Shown: positions 12,928 through 24,268, numbered from the stretch's first letter. The stretch: DNA of 64,000 nt from Rattus norvegicus (GCF_036323735.1 NC_086034.1:39794439-39858438), one strand, 5' to 3'. The notes: generated by a model from the letters alone, not told the origin. Program-made: numbers and translations.

Positions 12928-13643
12928 TATTAACTTGAGTATTTCTTATATACATTTCGAGTGTTATTCCCTTTCCTGGTTTCCGGGCAAACATCCCCCT
13001 AATCCCTCCCCCTCCCCTTCTTTATGGGTGTTCCCCTCCCCATCCTCCCCCCATTGCCACCCTTCCCTCGACAATCTAGTTCACTGGGGGTTCAGTCTTA
13101 GCAGGACCCAGGGCTTCCTCTTTCACTGGTGCTCTTACTAGTATATTCATTGCTACCTATGAGGTCAGAGTCCAGGGTCAGTCCATGTATAGTCTTTAGG
13201 TAGTGGCTTAGTCCCTGGAAGCTCTGGTTGCTTGGCATTGTTGTACATATGGGGTCTCAGGCCCCTTCAAGCTCTTCCAGTTCTTTCTCTGATACTTTAA
13301 CGGGGGTCCTATTCTCAGTTCAGTGGTTTGCTGCTGGCATTCGCCTCTGTATTTGCTGTATTCTGGCTGTGTCTCTCAGGAGCGATCTACATACAGCTCC
13401 TGTCAGCCTGCACTTCTTTGCTTCATCCATCTTGTCTAATTGGGTGGCTGTATATGTATGGGCCACATGTGGGGCAGGCTCTGAATGGGTGTTCCTTCTA
13501 TGTCTGTTTTAATCTTTGCCTCTCTATTCCCTGCCAAGGGTATTCTTCTTCCCCTTTTAAAGAAGGAGTGAAGCATTCACATTTTGATCATCTGTCTTGA
13601 GTTTCATTTGTTCTAGGCATTTAGGGTAATTCAAGCATTTGGG

Positions 13644-16600
13644 CTAATACCCACTTATCAGTGAGTGCATACCAAGTATGTTTTTCTGTGATTGGGTAAC
13701 CTCACTCAGGATGATATTTTCCAGTTCCAACAATTTGCCTATGAATTTCATAAAGTCATTGTTTTTGATAGCTGAGTAATATTCCATTGTGTAGATGTAC
13801 CACATTTTCTGTATTCATTCCTCTGTTGAAGGGCATCTGGGTTCTTTCCAGCTTCTGGCTATTATAAATAAGGCTGCGATGAACATAGTGGAGCACGTGT
13901 CTTTTTTATATGTTGGGGCATCTTGTGGGTATATGCCCAAGAGCGTATAGATGGATCCTCAGGCAGTTCAATGTCCAATTTTCTGAGGAACATCCAGACT
14001 GATTTCCATAATGGTTGTACCAGTCTGCAATCCCACCAACAATGGAGGAGTGTTCCTCTTTCTCCACATCCTTGCCAGCATCTTCTGTCACCTGAGATTT
14101 TGAACTTAGTCATTCTCACTGGTGTGAGGTGAAATCTCAGGGTTGTTTTGATTTGCATTTCCCTTATGACTAAAGATGTTGAACATTTCTTTAGGTGTTT
14201 CTCAGCCATTTGGCATTCCTCAGCTGTGAATTCTTTGTTTAGCTGTGAACCCCATTTTTTTAGTAGGGTTATTTGTCTCCCTGCGGTCTAACTTCTTGAG
14301 TTCTTTGTATATTTTGGATATAAGGCCTCTGTCTGTTGTAGGATTGGTAAAGATCTTTTCCCAATCTGTTGGTTGCCGTTTTGTCCTAACCACAGTGTCC
14401 TTTGCCTTACAGAAGCTTTGCAGTTTTATGAGATCCCATTTGTCAATTCTTGATCTTAGAACATAAGCCATTTGTGTTTTGTTCAGGAAATTTTTTCCAG
14501 TGCCCATGTGTTCCAGGTGCTTCCGTAGTTTTTCTTCTATTAGTTTGAGTGTATCTAGTTTGATGTGGAGGTCCTTGATCCACTTGGACTTAAGCTTTGT
14601 ACAGGGTGATAAGCATCGTTCGATCTGCATTCTTCTACATGTTGACCTCCAGCTGAACCAGCACCATTTGCTGAAAATGCTATCTTTTTTCCATTTGATG
14701 GTTTTGGGTCCTTTTTAAAAAATCAAGTGCCCATAGGTGTGTGGGTTCATTTCTGGGACTTCAATTCTGTTCCATTGGTCTATCTGTCTGTCTCTGTACC
14801 AATACCGTGCAGTTTTTATCACTGTTGCTCTGTAATACTGCTTGAGCTCAGGGATAATGATTCCCCCTGAAGTCCTTTTATTGTTGAGGATAGTTTTAGC
14901 TATCCTGGGGTTTTTGTTATTCCAGATGAATTTGAAAATTGTTCTGTCTAACTCTTTGAAGAATTGGATTGGTATTTTGATGGGGATTCCATTGAATCTG
15001 TAGATCGCTTTTGGCAAAATGGCCATTTTTACTATATTAATCCTGCCAATCCATGAGCATGGGAGATCTTTCCATCTTCTGAGGTCTTCTTCAATTTCTT
15101 TCTTCAGAATCTTGACATTCTTATTGTACAGATCTTTTACTTGCTTGGTTAAAGTCACACCGAGGTACTTTATATTATTTGGGTCTATTATTAAGGGTGT
15201 CGTTTCCCTAATTTCTTTCTCGGCTTGTTTCTCTTTTGTGTAGAGGAAGGCTACTGATTAATTTGAGTTAATTTTATACCCATCCACTTTGCTGAAGTTG
15301 TTTATCAGCTTTAGTAGTTCTCTGGTGGAACTTTTGGGATCACTTAAATATACTATCATATCATCTGCAAATAGTGATATTTTGACTACTTCTTTTCTGA
15401 TCTGTATCCCCTTGACCTCCTTTTGTTGTCTGATTGCTCTGGCTAGAACTTCAAGAACTATATTTAATAAGTAGGGAGAGAGTGGGCAGCCTTGTCTAGT
15501 CCCTGAATTTAGTGGGATTGATTCAAGTTTCTCTCCATTTAGTTAATGTTATCAACTGGTTTGGTGTATATGGCTTTTACTGTGTTTAGGTATGGGCCTT
15601 GAATTCCAATTCTTTCCAGTACTTTTATCATGAAGGGGTGTTGAATTTTGTCAAATGCTTTCTCAGCATCTAATGAAATGATCATGTGGTTTTGTTCTTT
15701 CAGTTTGTTTATATAATGGATCACGTTGATGGTTTTCCGTATATTAAACCATCCCTGCATGCCTGGGATGAAGCCTACTTGATCATGGTGGATGATTGTT
15801 TTGGTGTGCTCTTGGATTCGATTTGCCAGAATTTTGTTGAGTATTTTTGCATCGATATTCATAAGGGAAATTGGTCTGAAGTTCTCTTTCTTTGTTGGGT
15901 CTTTGTGTGGTTTAGGTATGAGTAATTGTGGCTTCAGAGAAGGAATTTGGTAGTGCTCCATCTGTTTCAATTTTGTGGAATAGTTTGGATAGTATTGGTA
16001 TGAGGTCTTCTATGAAGGTCTGATAGAATTCTGCACTAAACCCGTCTGGACCTGGGCTCTTTTTGGTTGGGAGACCTTTAATGACTGCTTCTATTTCCTT
16101 AGGAGTTATGGGGTTGTTTAACTGGTTTATCTGTTCCTGATTCAACTTCGGTACCTGGTATCTGTCTAGGAAATTGTCCATTTACTCCAGATTTTCAAGT
16201 TTTGTTGAATATAGGCTTTTTTAGTAAGATCTGATGATTTTTTTAATTTCCTCTGAATCTGTAGTTATGCCTCCCTTTTCATTTCTGATTTTGTTAATTT
16301 GGACACACTCTCTGTGTCCTTTTGTTAGTCTGGCTAAGGGTTTATCTATCTTGTTGACTTTCTCAAAGAACCAGTTTTGGTTCTGTTGATTCTTTGTATG
16401 GTCTTTTTTGTTTCTACTTGGTTGATTTCAGCTCTGCATTTGATTATTTCCTGCCTTCTACTCCTCCTGCGTATATTTGCTTCTTTTTGTTGTAGAGCTT
16501 TTAGTTGTGCTGTGAAGCTGCTTATATATGCTCTCTCCTGTTTCTGCAGGCACTCAGAGCTATGAGTTTTCCTCTTAGCACGGCTTTCATTGTGTCCCAT

Positions 16601-17512
16601 AAATTTGGTTGTATTGTACCTTCATTTTCATTATATTCTAAGAAGTCTTTAATCTTTCTTTATTTCTTCCTTGACCAGGTTATCATTGAGTGGAGTATTG
16701 TTCAACTTCCATGTATATGTGAGCATTCGTCCCTTATTGTTATTGAAGACCAGCTTTAGCCCATGTTGGTCTGATAGGACAGATGGGATTATTTCTCTTT
16801 CTGTATCTGTTGAGGCCTGTTTTATGACCAATTATATGGTCAATTTTTTGAGAAAGTAATATAAGGTGGTGAGAATAAGTTACATCCTTTTGTTTTAGTA
16901 TAGAATATTCTATAAATATCTGTTAAGTTTATTTGGTTCATGACTTCTTTTAGTCTGTCTATGTCTCTGTTTAATTTCTGTTTCCATGATCTGTCCATTG
17001 ATGAGAATGGGGTGTTGAAATCTCCTACTATGATTGTGTGAGGTGCAATGTGTGCTTTAGTTGTAGTAAAGTCTCTTTTATGTATGTAGGTGCCCTTGTA
17101 TTTGGAGCATAGATATTTAGGATTGAGAGTTCATCTTGGTCGATTTTTCTTTTGATGAATATGAAGTGTCCTTCCTTATCTTTTAAAATGACTTTTAGTT
17201 GGAAATTGATTTTATTCGATATTAGGATGGCTACTCCTGCTTGCTTCTTCCGACCATTTGCTTCAAACTTGTTTTCCAGCCTTTCACTCTGAGGTTGTGT
17301 CTGTCTTTGTCTCTGAGGTGTGTTTCCTGTAGGTAGCAGAATTCAGTGTCCTCATTGCGTATCCAGTTTGTTAATCTATATCTTTTTATTGGGGAGTTCA
17401 GACCATTGATGTTGAGAGATATTAAGGAATAGTGATTATTGCTTCCTGTTACATTCATATTTGGATGTGAGATTATTTTTGTGTGCTTTTCTTCTCTTTG
17501 TTTTGTTGCCAA
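13644..17512 (-). pseudogene. LINE-1 ORF2 pseudogene (endonuclease/reverse transcriptase)
   Basis: ORF2 supplies nicking and reverse transcription for L1 mobility. The AP-endonuclease start is visible near 17512 (HYSLISLNINGLNSPIKR) but its first codon is TTG. Reverse transcriptase blocks are at 15539-16181, including FRPISLMNIDAKILNKILAN and SLDAEKAFDKIQHPF. The catalytic motif reads FADD at 15360-15371. The thumb region is at 14715-15158. The C-terminal Cys/His segment (CWQGCGERGTLLHCWWDC) is at about 14030-14085. The stop is at 13644-13646 after SLISGY. Several frameshifts and stops separate these blocks, so the protein is not made intact. Confidence 0.9.
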
Positions 17513-17559
17513 GACTATCAGTTTCTTGCTTTTTCTAGTGTGTAGCTTGCCTCCTTATG

Positions 17560-18574
17560 TTATGCTTTACCACTTATTATCCTTTGTAGGGCTGGATATG
17601 TAGAAAGATATTGTGTAAATTTGGTTTTGTCATGGAATATCTTGGTTTCTCCACCTATGTTAATTGAGAGTTTTGCAGGATACAGTAACCTGGGCAGGCA
17701 TTTGTGTTCTCTTAGGGTCTGTATGACATCTGTCCAGGATATTCTGGCTTTCATAGTCTCTAGTGAGAAGTCTGGTATGATTCTGCTAGGTCTGCCTTTA
17801 TATGTTACTTGACCTTTTTCCCTTACTGCTTTCAATATTCTTTCTTTATTTTGTGTATTTGGTTTTTTACTATTATGTGATGGGAGGATTTTCTTTTCTG
17901 GTCCAATATATTTGGAATTCTGTAGGCTTCTTGTATATTCATGGCCATCTCTTTCTTTAGATTAGGGAAATTTTCTTCTATGATTTTGTTGAAGATATTT
18001 ATTGGTCCTTGGAGCTGGGAGTCTTCACTCTCTTCTATACCTATTATCCTTAGGTTTGATCTTCTCATTGATTCCTGGATTTCCTATGTTTTGGCCCAGT
18101 AGCTTTTTCCGTTTTCCATTGTCTTTGACTGTTGTGTTGATGATTTCTGTGGTATCTTCTGCTCCTGAGATTCTCTCTTCTATTCTTTTGATGATGCTTG
18201 TATCTGCGGCTCCTTGTCTCTTCCTTTGGTTTTTTATAGCCAGGCTTGTTTCCCTTTGTGCTTTCTTTATTGCTTCTATTTCCACTTTAATTCCTTCACT
18301 TATTTGATTGTGTTTTCCTGGAATTCTTTCAGGAATTTTTGTGATTCCTCTCTATATCTTTTTTATCTATGTTTTCCTGCATTTCTCTAAGGGAGTTCTT
18401 AATGTCTTTCTTTAAATCCTTCAACATCATGATCAAATGCGATTTTAAATCTAGATCTTGCTTTTCTGGTGTGTTTGGATATTCAGTGTTTGTTTTGGTG
18501 GGAGAATTGAGCTTCAATGATGCCATGTAGGCTTGGTTTCTGTTGCTTGGGTTCCTGTGCTTGCCTCTCACCAT
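17560..18574 (-). pseudogene. LINE-1 ORF1 pseudogene (RNA-binding chaperone)
   Basis: ORF1 encodes the trimeric RNA-binding protein of L1. The ATG is at 18572-18574 (MVRGKHRNPSNRNQ). A coiled-coil-like segment follows (LKDLKKDIKNSLREMQENI), then an RRM-like part (RRSNLRIIGIEESEDSQL) at about 18010-18068. A C-terminal domain starts near 17835 (MKAVREKGQVTYKGRPSRII). The pieces lie in different frames, with breaks near 18329, 18285 and 18068, so the gene is dead. Confidence 0.88.
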
Positions 18575-19123
18575 CAGGTTGTCACTAGTGTTCCTTGTTC
18601 TGCTATTTCTGACAGTAGCTAGACCTTCCTATATATGGGCCTGTGTGTCAGGAGTGCTGTAGACATGTTTTCCTGTTTTTTTCAGCCAGTTGTGGGAATG
18701 GAGTGTTCTGCTTTTGGGCCTGTACTCTTTCCTGCCTACTGGTCTTCAGCTCTTCTTTTTGGACTGTGTCCTGTGTCAACCAGGCAGGTTGCTTAGAGCA
18801 GAAAAGTTGGTCTTACCTGTGGTCCCGCATCTCAAGTTGCTTGTGGGGGGCTGCTTTTGAGCTCTCTGTGAAGGCAGCAACCAGGAGGACCTGCACTGCC
18901 TTTTTCTGGAGCCCCTGTGCACCGGGGTCCCAGATGGCGTTAGGTGTTTTCTTCTGTAGTCAGAAATGTGGGCAGAGTGTAGTCTCTTCTGACTTTCCAG
19001 GCGTGTCTGCCCCTCTGAAGGTTTAGCTCTCCCTCCCACGGCATTTCGGTGCAGAGAGCTGTTGATTGGTCCCTTCAGGTCTGGGGGATGTCTGGATTGT
19101 AGGGGACCTGCCGCTCTAGTGTC
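18575..19123 (-). promoter_or_regulatory. LINE-1 5' UTR
   Basis: A more GC-rich block precedes ORF1 and ends exactly at the right target-site duplication. It corresponds to a rat-type L1 5' UTR with internal RNA polymerase II promoter. About 550 bp are kept, so the 5' end is complete or nearly so. Promoter activity is not shown. Confidence 0.7.
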
Positions 19124-19139
19124 GATTTGGTGGTATATT
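19124..19139. repeat. Target-site duplication, right copy (LINE-1 composite)
   Basis: The partner of 11131-11146. It directly follows the LINE-1 5' UTR end, so the outer element was inserted in a single event. Confidence 0.85.
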
Positions 19140-19612
19140 ACAAAAACAATATTAACAAACAATTTTCCTGTGTAATTTTTAAATTTCATAATAGAATTTT
19201 TAGGGCAGTGAGACTATTCTGTATGATGTAGACATGGTACATATATAACATAGCTGTTGTGAGTTTTATAGCCTGGAAAATTGTTCAACAGAAAGAAAGA
19301 GCTCTAGGGCAAAGTAGGGACATTAGGTTATCAACGATGATAAATTAATTACATTAATAGAAGAGACTAATAATGGATAATCAGGATGGAATTGTATGCT
19401 TCTTGTAATCTAAATTTTCTAACTCATAAACTGCTCTAACCAGTGTCTACTAATTTTACCTCAAATGTATACAGACAAATTGGAGCTACAACAAACAAAC
19501 AAACAAACAAACTACATCCATTTTACTCTCATCATGAAACTTTAAAAATATGATTTATTTTATTAAATTCTACTTGTTTCTTTTGGAATGTAGAGACATA
19601 GAAAGTAAAACC
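19140..19612. other. Unique intron with (AAAC)n
   Basis: Nothing recognised except the (ACAA)n tract at about 19489-19512. Confidence 0.55.
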
Positions 19613-19770
19613 TAAACTTCAGTTACATGTAGTGCACAATTGTGATCCCAGCATTTAGGAAGCTGAAGCAGGTACATTACCTGGAGTTTGAGACTAGTCT
19701 TTGGTATGTAGTATCAGTCAGTTCCTACCCAACTCAAACTGCAAAATAATGAAGCCCTTAATGGAGACCT
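19613..19770 (+). repeat. B1-like SINE, degraded
   Basis: The phrases 'gtgatcccagcatttaggaa' and 'gagtttgagactagtct' follow the B1 consensus order on the plus strand. Confidence 0.6.
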
Positions 19771-19786
19771 AAGCAATAGTTAAGAT

Positions 19787-19925
19787 ATACATATATGTGT
19801 TTGTATGTATAGGTATATACATATATATCACATTTATATTGACATACACATAGATATACATGTATGCACATATATATCATATATACACATGTGTTTATAC
19901 AATGTATATTTATATAAGCTATATT
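19787..19925. repeat. TA/CATATA-rich low-complexity tract
   Basis: Imperfect ATATAC/ACATAT repeats over about 140 bp. Confidence 0.8.
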
Positions 19926-20210
19926 TATATCAAAAATGAGAAAGCAAGAAAAAGAAGTATAAATTAGTTATTAAATTATTTTTATAATTCATCCTATTTC
20001 AATAAAACTATAGCAGATATTTAATTTACAAAATGTTTGGAATTTGAAATATCTTGATGAACCACAAAAAGTAAAATCTCTGATGCTATTAGGAGAATCA
20101 AGTATCATCTTCAACCTGAGTATATAAATAAACAAATAAATTTACTTAAACACAGTCATTTCTGTAACTGGCTTGATTACTGGCTAGTGGTATTAGAATA
20201 CATTTTATTT

Positions 20211-20305
20211 TGTCTTCTTTTTCTTTTTTTGGAGCTAAGGACCAAACCCAGGTCCTTGCAATTGCTAGGCAAAGCGCTCTACCACTAAGCTAAATCCCCA
20301 ACCCC
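20211..20305 (-). repeat. ID SINE with perfect 16-bp target duplication
   Basis: Reverse complement of the tRNA-Ala-derived ID element: GGGGTTGGGGATTTAGCTTA, then 'gtggtagagcgc' and 'caaggacctgggtttggtcc', with an A-rich tail seen as T-rich at 20211-20230. AGAATACATTTTATTT at 20195-20210 repeats exactly at 20306-20321. Perfect duplication and a well-kept body suggest a fairly recent insertion. ID elements are especially abundant in rat. Confidence 0.92.
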
Positions 20306-20864
20306 AGAATACATTTTATTTACAGAAGAACCTACCATTTATGCTCTTCACATAAATTGCAGTTATCACATTTTAAAATGATTTGATATTTCTTATATAA
20401 ATCACTGGAATAATCAACCAGAACTAAAGTGTCTAGGAGACTGGCACAGCAGCCGAGATGCTATTGTGTGGTTAATAATTCATCTGCATCTTTAATAAAA
20501 TATCTCTTCGGGATGTTTATATGTTTCCATAAGTATACACAGACATCTAAAAATAGACTAGTTTTTATGTATTTTTTAGTGAAGATAAAGTAATACTTCA
20601 GAAATACAGAATATGGAGTCAATAAATAATTACTAAGTAGATTTCTTCTGCCTTGCTGATAGGACTGTGTTAGTTTCACCAGGAATTCAACATCAGTTCT
20701 CAGTGTTGCAAGACGGGTCTTAGCAGTCGCAATTTTTTGCTTTTGTCCCTGCATGGTATCTCAGTAAACTGAGTTATAATCTCACAGCTACGTATTCACA
20801 TTTCCTTCCTCTTTGTTAGGAAAATTATAGTTGCAAGCTTAAAAAAAAGTCAGGAGATAAAACT

Positions 20865-20990
20865 ACTTTTAAATGGCCCCTTCTCTGAGAAGAAGGGGAG
20901 AAAGTAATAGAGGAAGAATTTTTAAAGGTGGAACTGGGGGTAGTGAATGCTACTGGGATGAAAAGTTATTAAAGAATAAATAAATTTAAA
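20865..20990 (+). mobile_element. LINE-1 3' end remnant
   Basis: 'ccccttctctgagaagaagg' then a purine-rich stretch ending 'aaagaataaataaattt', as in L1 3' ends. Confidence 0.55.
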
Positions 20991-21139
20991 GCTATGGGAC
21001 ATGTTTCATGTTGAAGCAGCCCAATTGATAAATACATACTCAGGAATTTTCATAGAATTTACTCCCATCTTTGTCGCTTCTTTCTCATTATTGTTTTTTA
21101 TTTTGTTTCTAATCTAATTATTTTAATGTTTGTTTGACA

Positions 21140-21372
21140 TTTCACTTTTAAATTTTACTTATGTGAATGAGAATTTGTTTGTGCACCACATGTATACAGT
21201 GCCATCAGAAGATAAAAAGCACTAGATCCTCTACAGATGGAGTCATAGACAGTTGTGAGTTGCTGTGGAGGTGCTGGTAGTTAACACTGGTTCTTTGTAA
21301 GAACAGCGAGTGCCAAAAAACAAAACAAAACAAAACAACAACAACAAAACAGCCAGTGCCTTTAACTTTGAA
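21140..21372 (-). repeat. B3/B2-type SINE interrupted by A-rich insert
   Basis: Reverse complement of a B3/B2 SINE ('gtgcaccacatgtatacagtg', 'agttgtgagttgctgtggag', 'ctggtagttaacactgg'). It is interrupted at 21315-21347 by an A-rich tract that is flanked by a 13-bp near-perfect direct repeat. Confidence 0.7.
21315..21347. mobile_element. A-rich tail-only insertion with target duplication
   Basis: The (AAAAC)n/(AAC)n tract is flanked by AACAGCGAGTGCC (21302-21314) and AACAGCCAGTGCC (21348-21360), 12 of 13 identical. This looks like a retroinsertion cut so short that only its A-rich tail remains. A grown microsatellite is the alternative, but would not explain the direct repeats. Confidence 0.5.
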
Positions 21373-21751
21373 ACATCTACAACATCTACACAGTCATTAT
21401 TTTCTAACCCCCAAATTAAAGTCAATTAAATTCCATATTATTAAAATGTTGTCCTTATTATGTAAATAATAGTCAAAATAAAATTAATTGGAGTATTCAG
21501 GCAACTTTCTAATCTCTCATTTTACAGTATGGTTATAGATATATCATTTACATAGACCTATCACCGCATGAAATAGAGTAAGAAATACTCTTAAACTAAT
21601 CCTTATTTTCTTTGAAAGAAATTGATGAACAATATTTGGTAGGTGGGATAGTATTTTAAAGATGTTTAGTCACTTTCAAATATCCAGCCCCATTTCCAAT
21701 AATTAATTTCCTACAATACAAATTTCTCTAGGGGAACTTAAAATGATGGGA

Positions 21752-21880
21752 AAGAGTCAAGCGTTGTGGCTTAACCATGTAATTCTATCCCTCATGATGG
21801 AGAGGCAGGGAAATCAGAAGTTCAAGACCAGCCTCTCTATTTAGACATGGGACTCTAACTCAAAAAATCAAGGACGCAAA
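21752..21880 (+). repeat. B1-like SINE
   Basis: 'gagtcaagcgttgtggctta' and 'agttcaagaccagcctct' fit B1 on the plus strand. Confidence 0.65.
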
Positions 21881-22087
21881 CAAGCAAATGAAAGGAAGGA
21901 GGTGAAGGCATGCAAGAGTGGGACAGCAACTGTGGAGCATAGGCAAAGTCCTGGGCTTGAGAACCACAGTTGGCGATGGGGAACTCAAAGTTTTATTCCT
22001 AGGTCTTAAGCTTTTTTCCCAATGAAAACAGATGGGTATTAAATAATAGATAGACAGTCAGACAGAGAGACACAGACAGTCATAATA

Positions 22088-22090
<3 letters not shown>

Positions 22091-22178
<88 letters not shown>
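22091..22178. repeat. Compound (CT)n(CA)n microsatellite
   Basis: About 24 CT units (22091-22138) run straight into about 20 CA units (22139-22178). It lies about 370 bp downstream of the exon 2 donor. In Glra3 pre-mRNA it would read (UG)n then (AG)n. Confidence 0.97.
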
Positions 22179-22330
22179 AGACATGGGGATGGACACCTGT
22201 AATACTATACCCTATTGAGCCTAAGGCAAGAGGATTGCCTTATGTTTTTCCTTGTTTGGGTTAAATGGCTAGAATCCCCAATTAGTCAAGGATAGTCAAG
22301 GCCTTGTCTCAGAAGACCATAACCAATCAA
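22179..22330 (+). repeat. Degraded B1-family SINE
   Basis: 'ggggatggacacctgtaata', 'ctaaggcaagaggattgcc' and 'aaggccttgtctcagaag' fit a diverged B1/PB1 on the plus strand. Confidence 0.5.
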
Positions 22331-22548
22331 ACAACGAATAACTATTAAGGAGAAACTAGTACTGTTTGTTCCCAGAGGACACATTACACTAGCTCTAAAC
22401 ATGAAAATAGACTTTCCCTTTGTAGGCACAACTTTTATTTATACAGTATTTTAAAGACTATTGGAAACATGTTGCGGTTTAAGGTAGAATCAGTATTAAA
22501 ACTAATCTTTAACAGCACTGCCCCCAAGGAACTAAGCAGAAGAGCTAC

Positions 22549-22676
22549 CTTTGAAGTTGGGCCTGATTCTTGCATCATACCCGGATGTCCTCCCCATTAG
22601 TTTGTCCAGAAAATCAGAAGGTGACATTGGGGCACTTCGGGACCGTGCACTGTTTGTTTCCTTCGTGGCCACCAAA
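22549..22676 (-). CDS. Glra3: Glra3 exon 2 (mature N-terminus)
   Basis: This 128-bp internal coding exon has an acceptor ending TTTGCAG before 22676, preceded by a pyrimidine-rich tract, and donor GTAGCT after 22549. It completes Ser24 and then encodes 42 codons: LVATKETNSARSRSAP, followed by MSPSDFLDKLMGRTSGYDAR, ending RPNFK plus the first G of Gly67. This is the end of the signal peptide, the expected cleavage region, and the start of the extracellular ligand-binding domain. The SPSDFLDKL...GYDARIRPNFKG pattern is diagnostic of glycine receptor alpha subunits. Exon length and phase (2 in, 1 out) agree with the flanking exons. An open frame running on past the acceptor into the intron is an artefact of ignoring the splice site. 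Confidence 0.97.
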
Positions 22677-23627
22677 CTGCAAATAAAGACAAAAATAAGA
22701 CACTTTACAAACAGAAGACAAACACTGCTTCCTGAGAAAGTAAAAGTGAGAAGCAAGAATGCCTTCAGCAATAACACAGAGAGAAACTTCTATACCCCAC
22801 AGTGGACACTACAGAGCACATATTTATGGATTGATGATCACTGCTTATTTATAAAAGTCTCACATATATTCTTTCATTTGAGCAGCATGTAGTATTGCAC
22901 AAGGGAACAAAACTTATTTCTAAACTTTTAAGATTTCACAATCTGTTACTCAGAATTGATGTCAGATTGCCAGTTTTGCTAAAAGTATCCCGAGTGCTTG
23001 AGGCACTAAAGTATATGGATGTAGCTGTGATGTGAGGGTTTTGCTGCTTTTATTTTGACAAAGGCTTCCACTTTTTACATTTTGTGCAATTTGCTCAGCA
23101 GTCCATGTGTGTTTGTCTTCTTAAACAGCATTTGTATGAGTGACGTCCAATACTTCATTTTACCATAATGCTTCCATTTCCAATTAAAGTCATGTTTTGT
23201 GATCACTAGGTTTATGACATCAATATAAACTTTTAAATGACACAATTTAGTTCACAACACATGGCTTATTCACAACCCTGTGGACACTTAGATGTCTAGA
23301 AACATATGAAGACTTTTCAACCCCCCCATGGAAACATGCAAATCCATTGATCCTTCTAAGAAATGAATACCAGTGTATTATTTTTCTCACTGTTGTTCAT
23401 TGCCTCAGGTACTTGTAAAACCAAGCAAGATATCTATAAATACTTTTGATAAATGTCTCCAGGAGAAAAGCTTTTTGCAGTGGTGAGTTACACGTTACAT
23501 TAAATAAAAGGCTCTTTGCCAGTACATTTTCCCCAGGGAAATGTGAAAATAACAATGGCAACCTAAGAATGAGACACTGAATTGAAACTCCATTCTGCAC
23601 CTTGTGATTGACTGCTCCTGGTTGTTT
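22677..23627. other. Unique intron 1 sequence next to exon 2
   Basis: No repeat recognised. An open frame that crosses exon 2 on the opposite strand (22551-22892) is not a gene. Confidence 0.5.
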
Positions 23628-23628
23628 T

Positions 23629-23638
23629 GTGTGTGTGC

Positions 23639-23687
<49 letters not shown>
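23629..23687. repeat. (GT)n microsatellite
   Basis: A long GT run with two GC interruptions near its start. It produces spurious open frames of repeated codons on both strands. Confidence 0.97.
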
Positions 23688-23692
23688 CTCAC

Positions 23693-24224
23693 AGAGCTTA
23701 AGAAGTTGGGCTAGGAATTCAGAAAACTGTAATGAGACAAGTTTCACTCTTCTCACAAAGAGTTATGTATCCTTGGTAATTAAATTACTTCCTGGATTGC
23801 TGCAAGCCCCCTATGAATTGGCCGAGGTTTGAAAATGTTGGGAGACAGCTTTCTCCCACCATTTATAGGGAGTTGATAAACCCCACTTTCCCCTACGATT
23901 CCTACAATGTACCTCCTAAACATCTTGACATATTGGTTTTATGTTTTTTCTCTAAACATCTAATGTACTTATGTGTCCATGTTTTAGCCCCTTTCTATGA
24001 TACATAATTTTATTTCTTTCATGTATGATCTCAGGTACTTCCTTACCATTATTATCTTATGATAATACTCTTTCTCAAACTAACATCAAAATTTGTTATT
24101 AAAAGAAAAAATTTGTAATTCTTTTGAGTTTTCAAACGGAGAAATGAAAAGCCATTAATAACTGCATAAGAATAACTCTTTAACTGATATTCTAGTGGTA
24201 AAATTGAAAGCAATATATTTCATC
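23693..24224. other. Unique intron sequence
   Basis: No element recognised. Confidence 0.45.
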
Positions 24225-24225
24225 C

Positions 24226-24268
<43 letters not shown>

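Larger units (their letters stand above)
11147..19123 (-). mobile_element. Composite LINE-1, near full length, with duplicated 3' third
   Basis: Read on the minus strand the order is 5' UTR, ORF1, ORF2, 3' UTR and poly(A), then a second copy of the ORF2 C-terminus, 3' UTR and A-rich tail. Both reading frames are broken by stops and frameshifts, so it is not mobile. It lies in the sense orientation of Glra3 in intron 2. The duplicated parts (11166-12904 and 12928-about 14690) align along their length but differ at many positions. Confidence 0.92.
2276..22548 (-). other. Glra3: Glra3 intron 2 (20.3 kb)
   Basis: The intron runs between donor GTAGCT of exon 2 and acceptor TTATTAG of exon 3. Its largest insertion is the LINE-1 composite at 11131-19139, in the same orientation as Glra3. 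A (CT)n(CA)n microsatellite lies about 370 bp downstream of the exon 2 donor. Confidence 0.93.

Noticed and set aside
12905..19123. Inner LINE-1 as an independent full-length insertion
   Set aside because: Its 5' end is flanked by a duplication that pairs with the outer element's 3' side, so it does not have its own target duplication pair.
20211..20305. Possible tRNA gene on the minus strand
   Set aside because: It is an ID SINE derived from tRNA-Ala, with an A-rich tail and target duplication, not a folded functional tRNA.
22532..22777. 81-codon minus-strand frame extending past Glra3 exon 2
   Set aside because: Only 22549-22676 is exon; the rest is intron beyond good acceptor and donor sites.
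22551..22892. 113-codon plus-strand frame over exon 2
   Set aside because: Antisense shadow of the exon with no recognisable product.
23629..23687. Long dinucleotide arrays seen as possible CRISPR or coding repeats
   Set aside because: Simple GT/CA repeats have no spacers; predicted Thr-His or Val-Cys peptides are artefacts. The same holds for 4600-4690, 39781-39827, 50241-50415 and 63246-63302.
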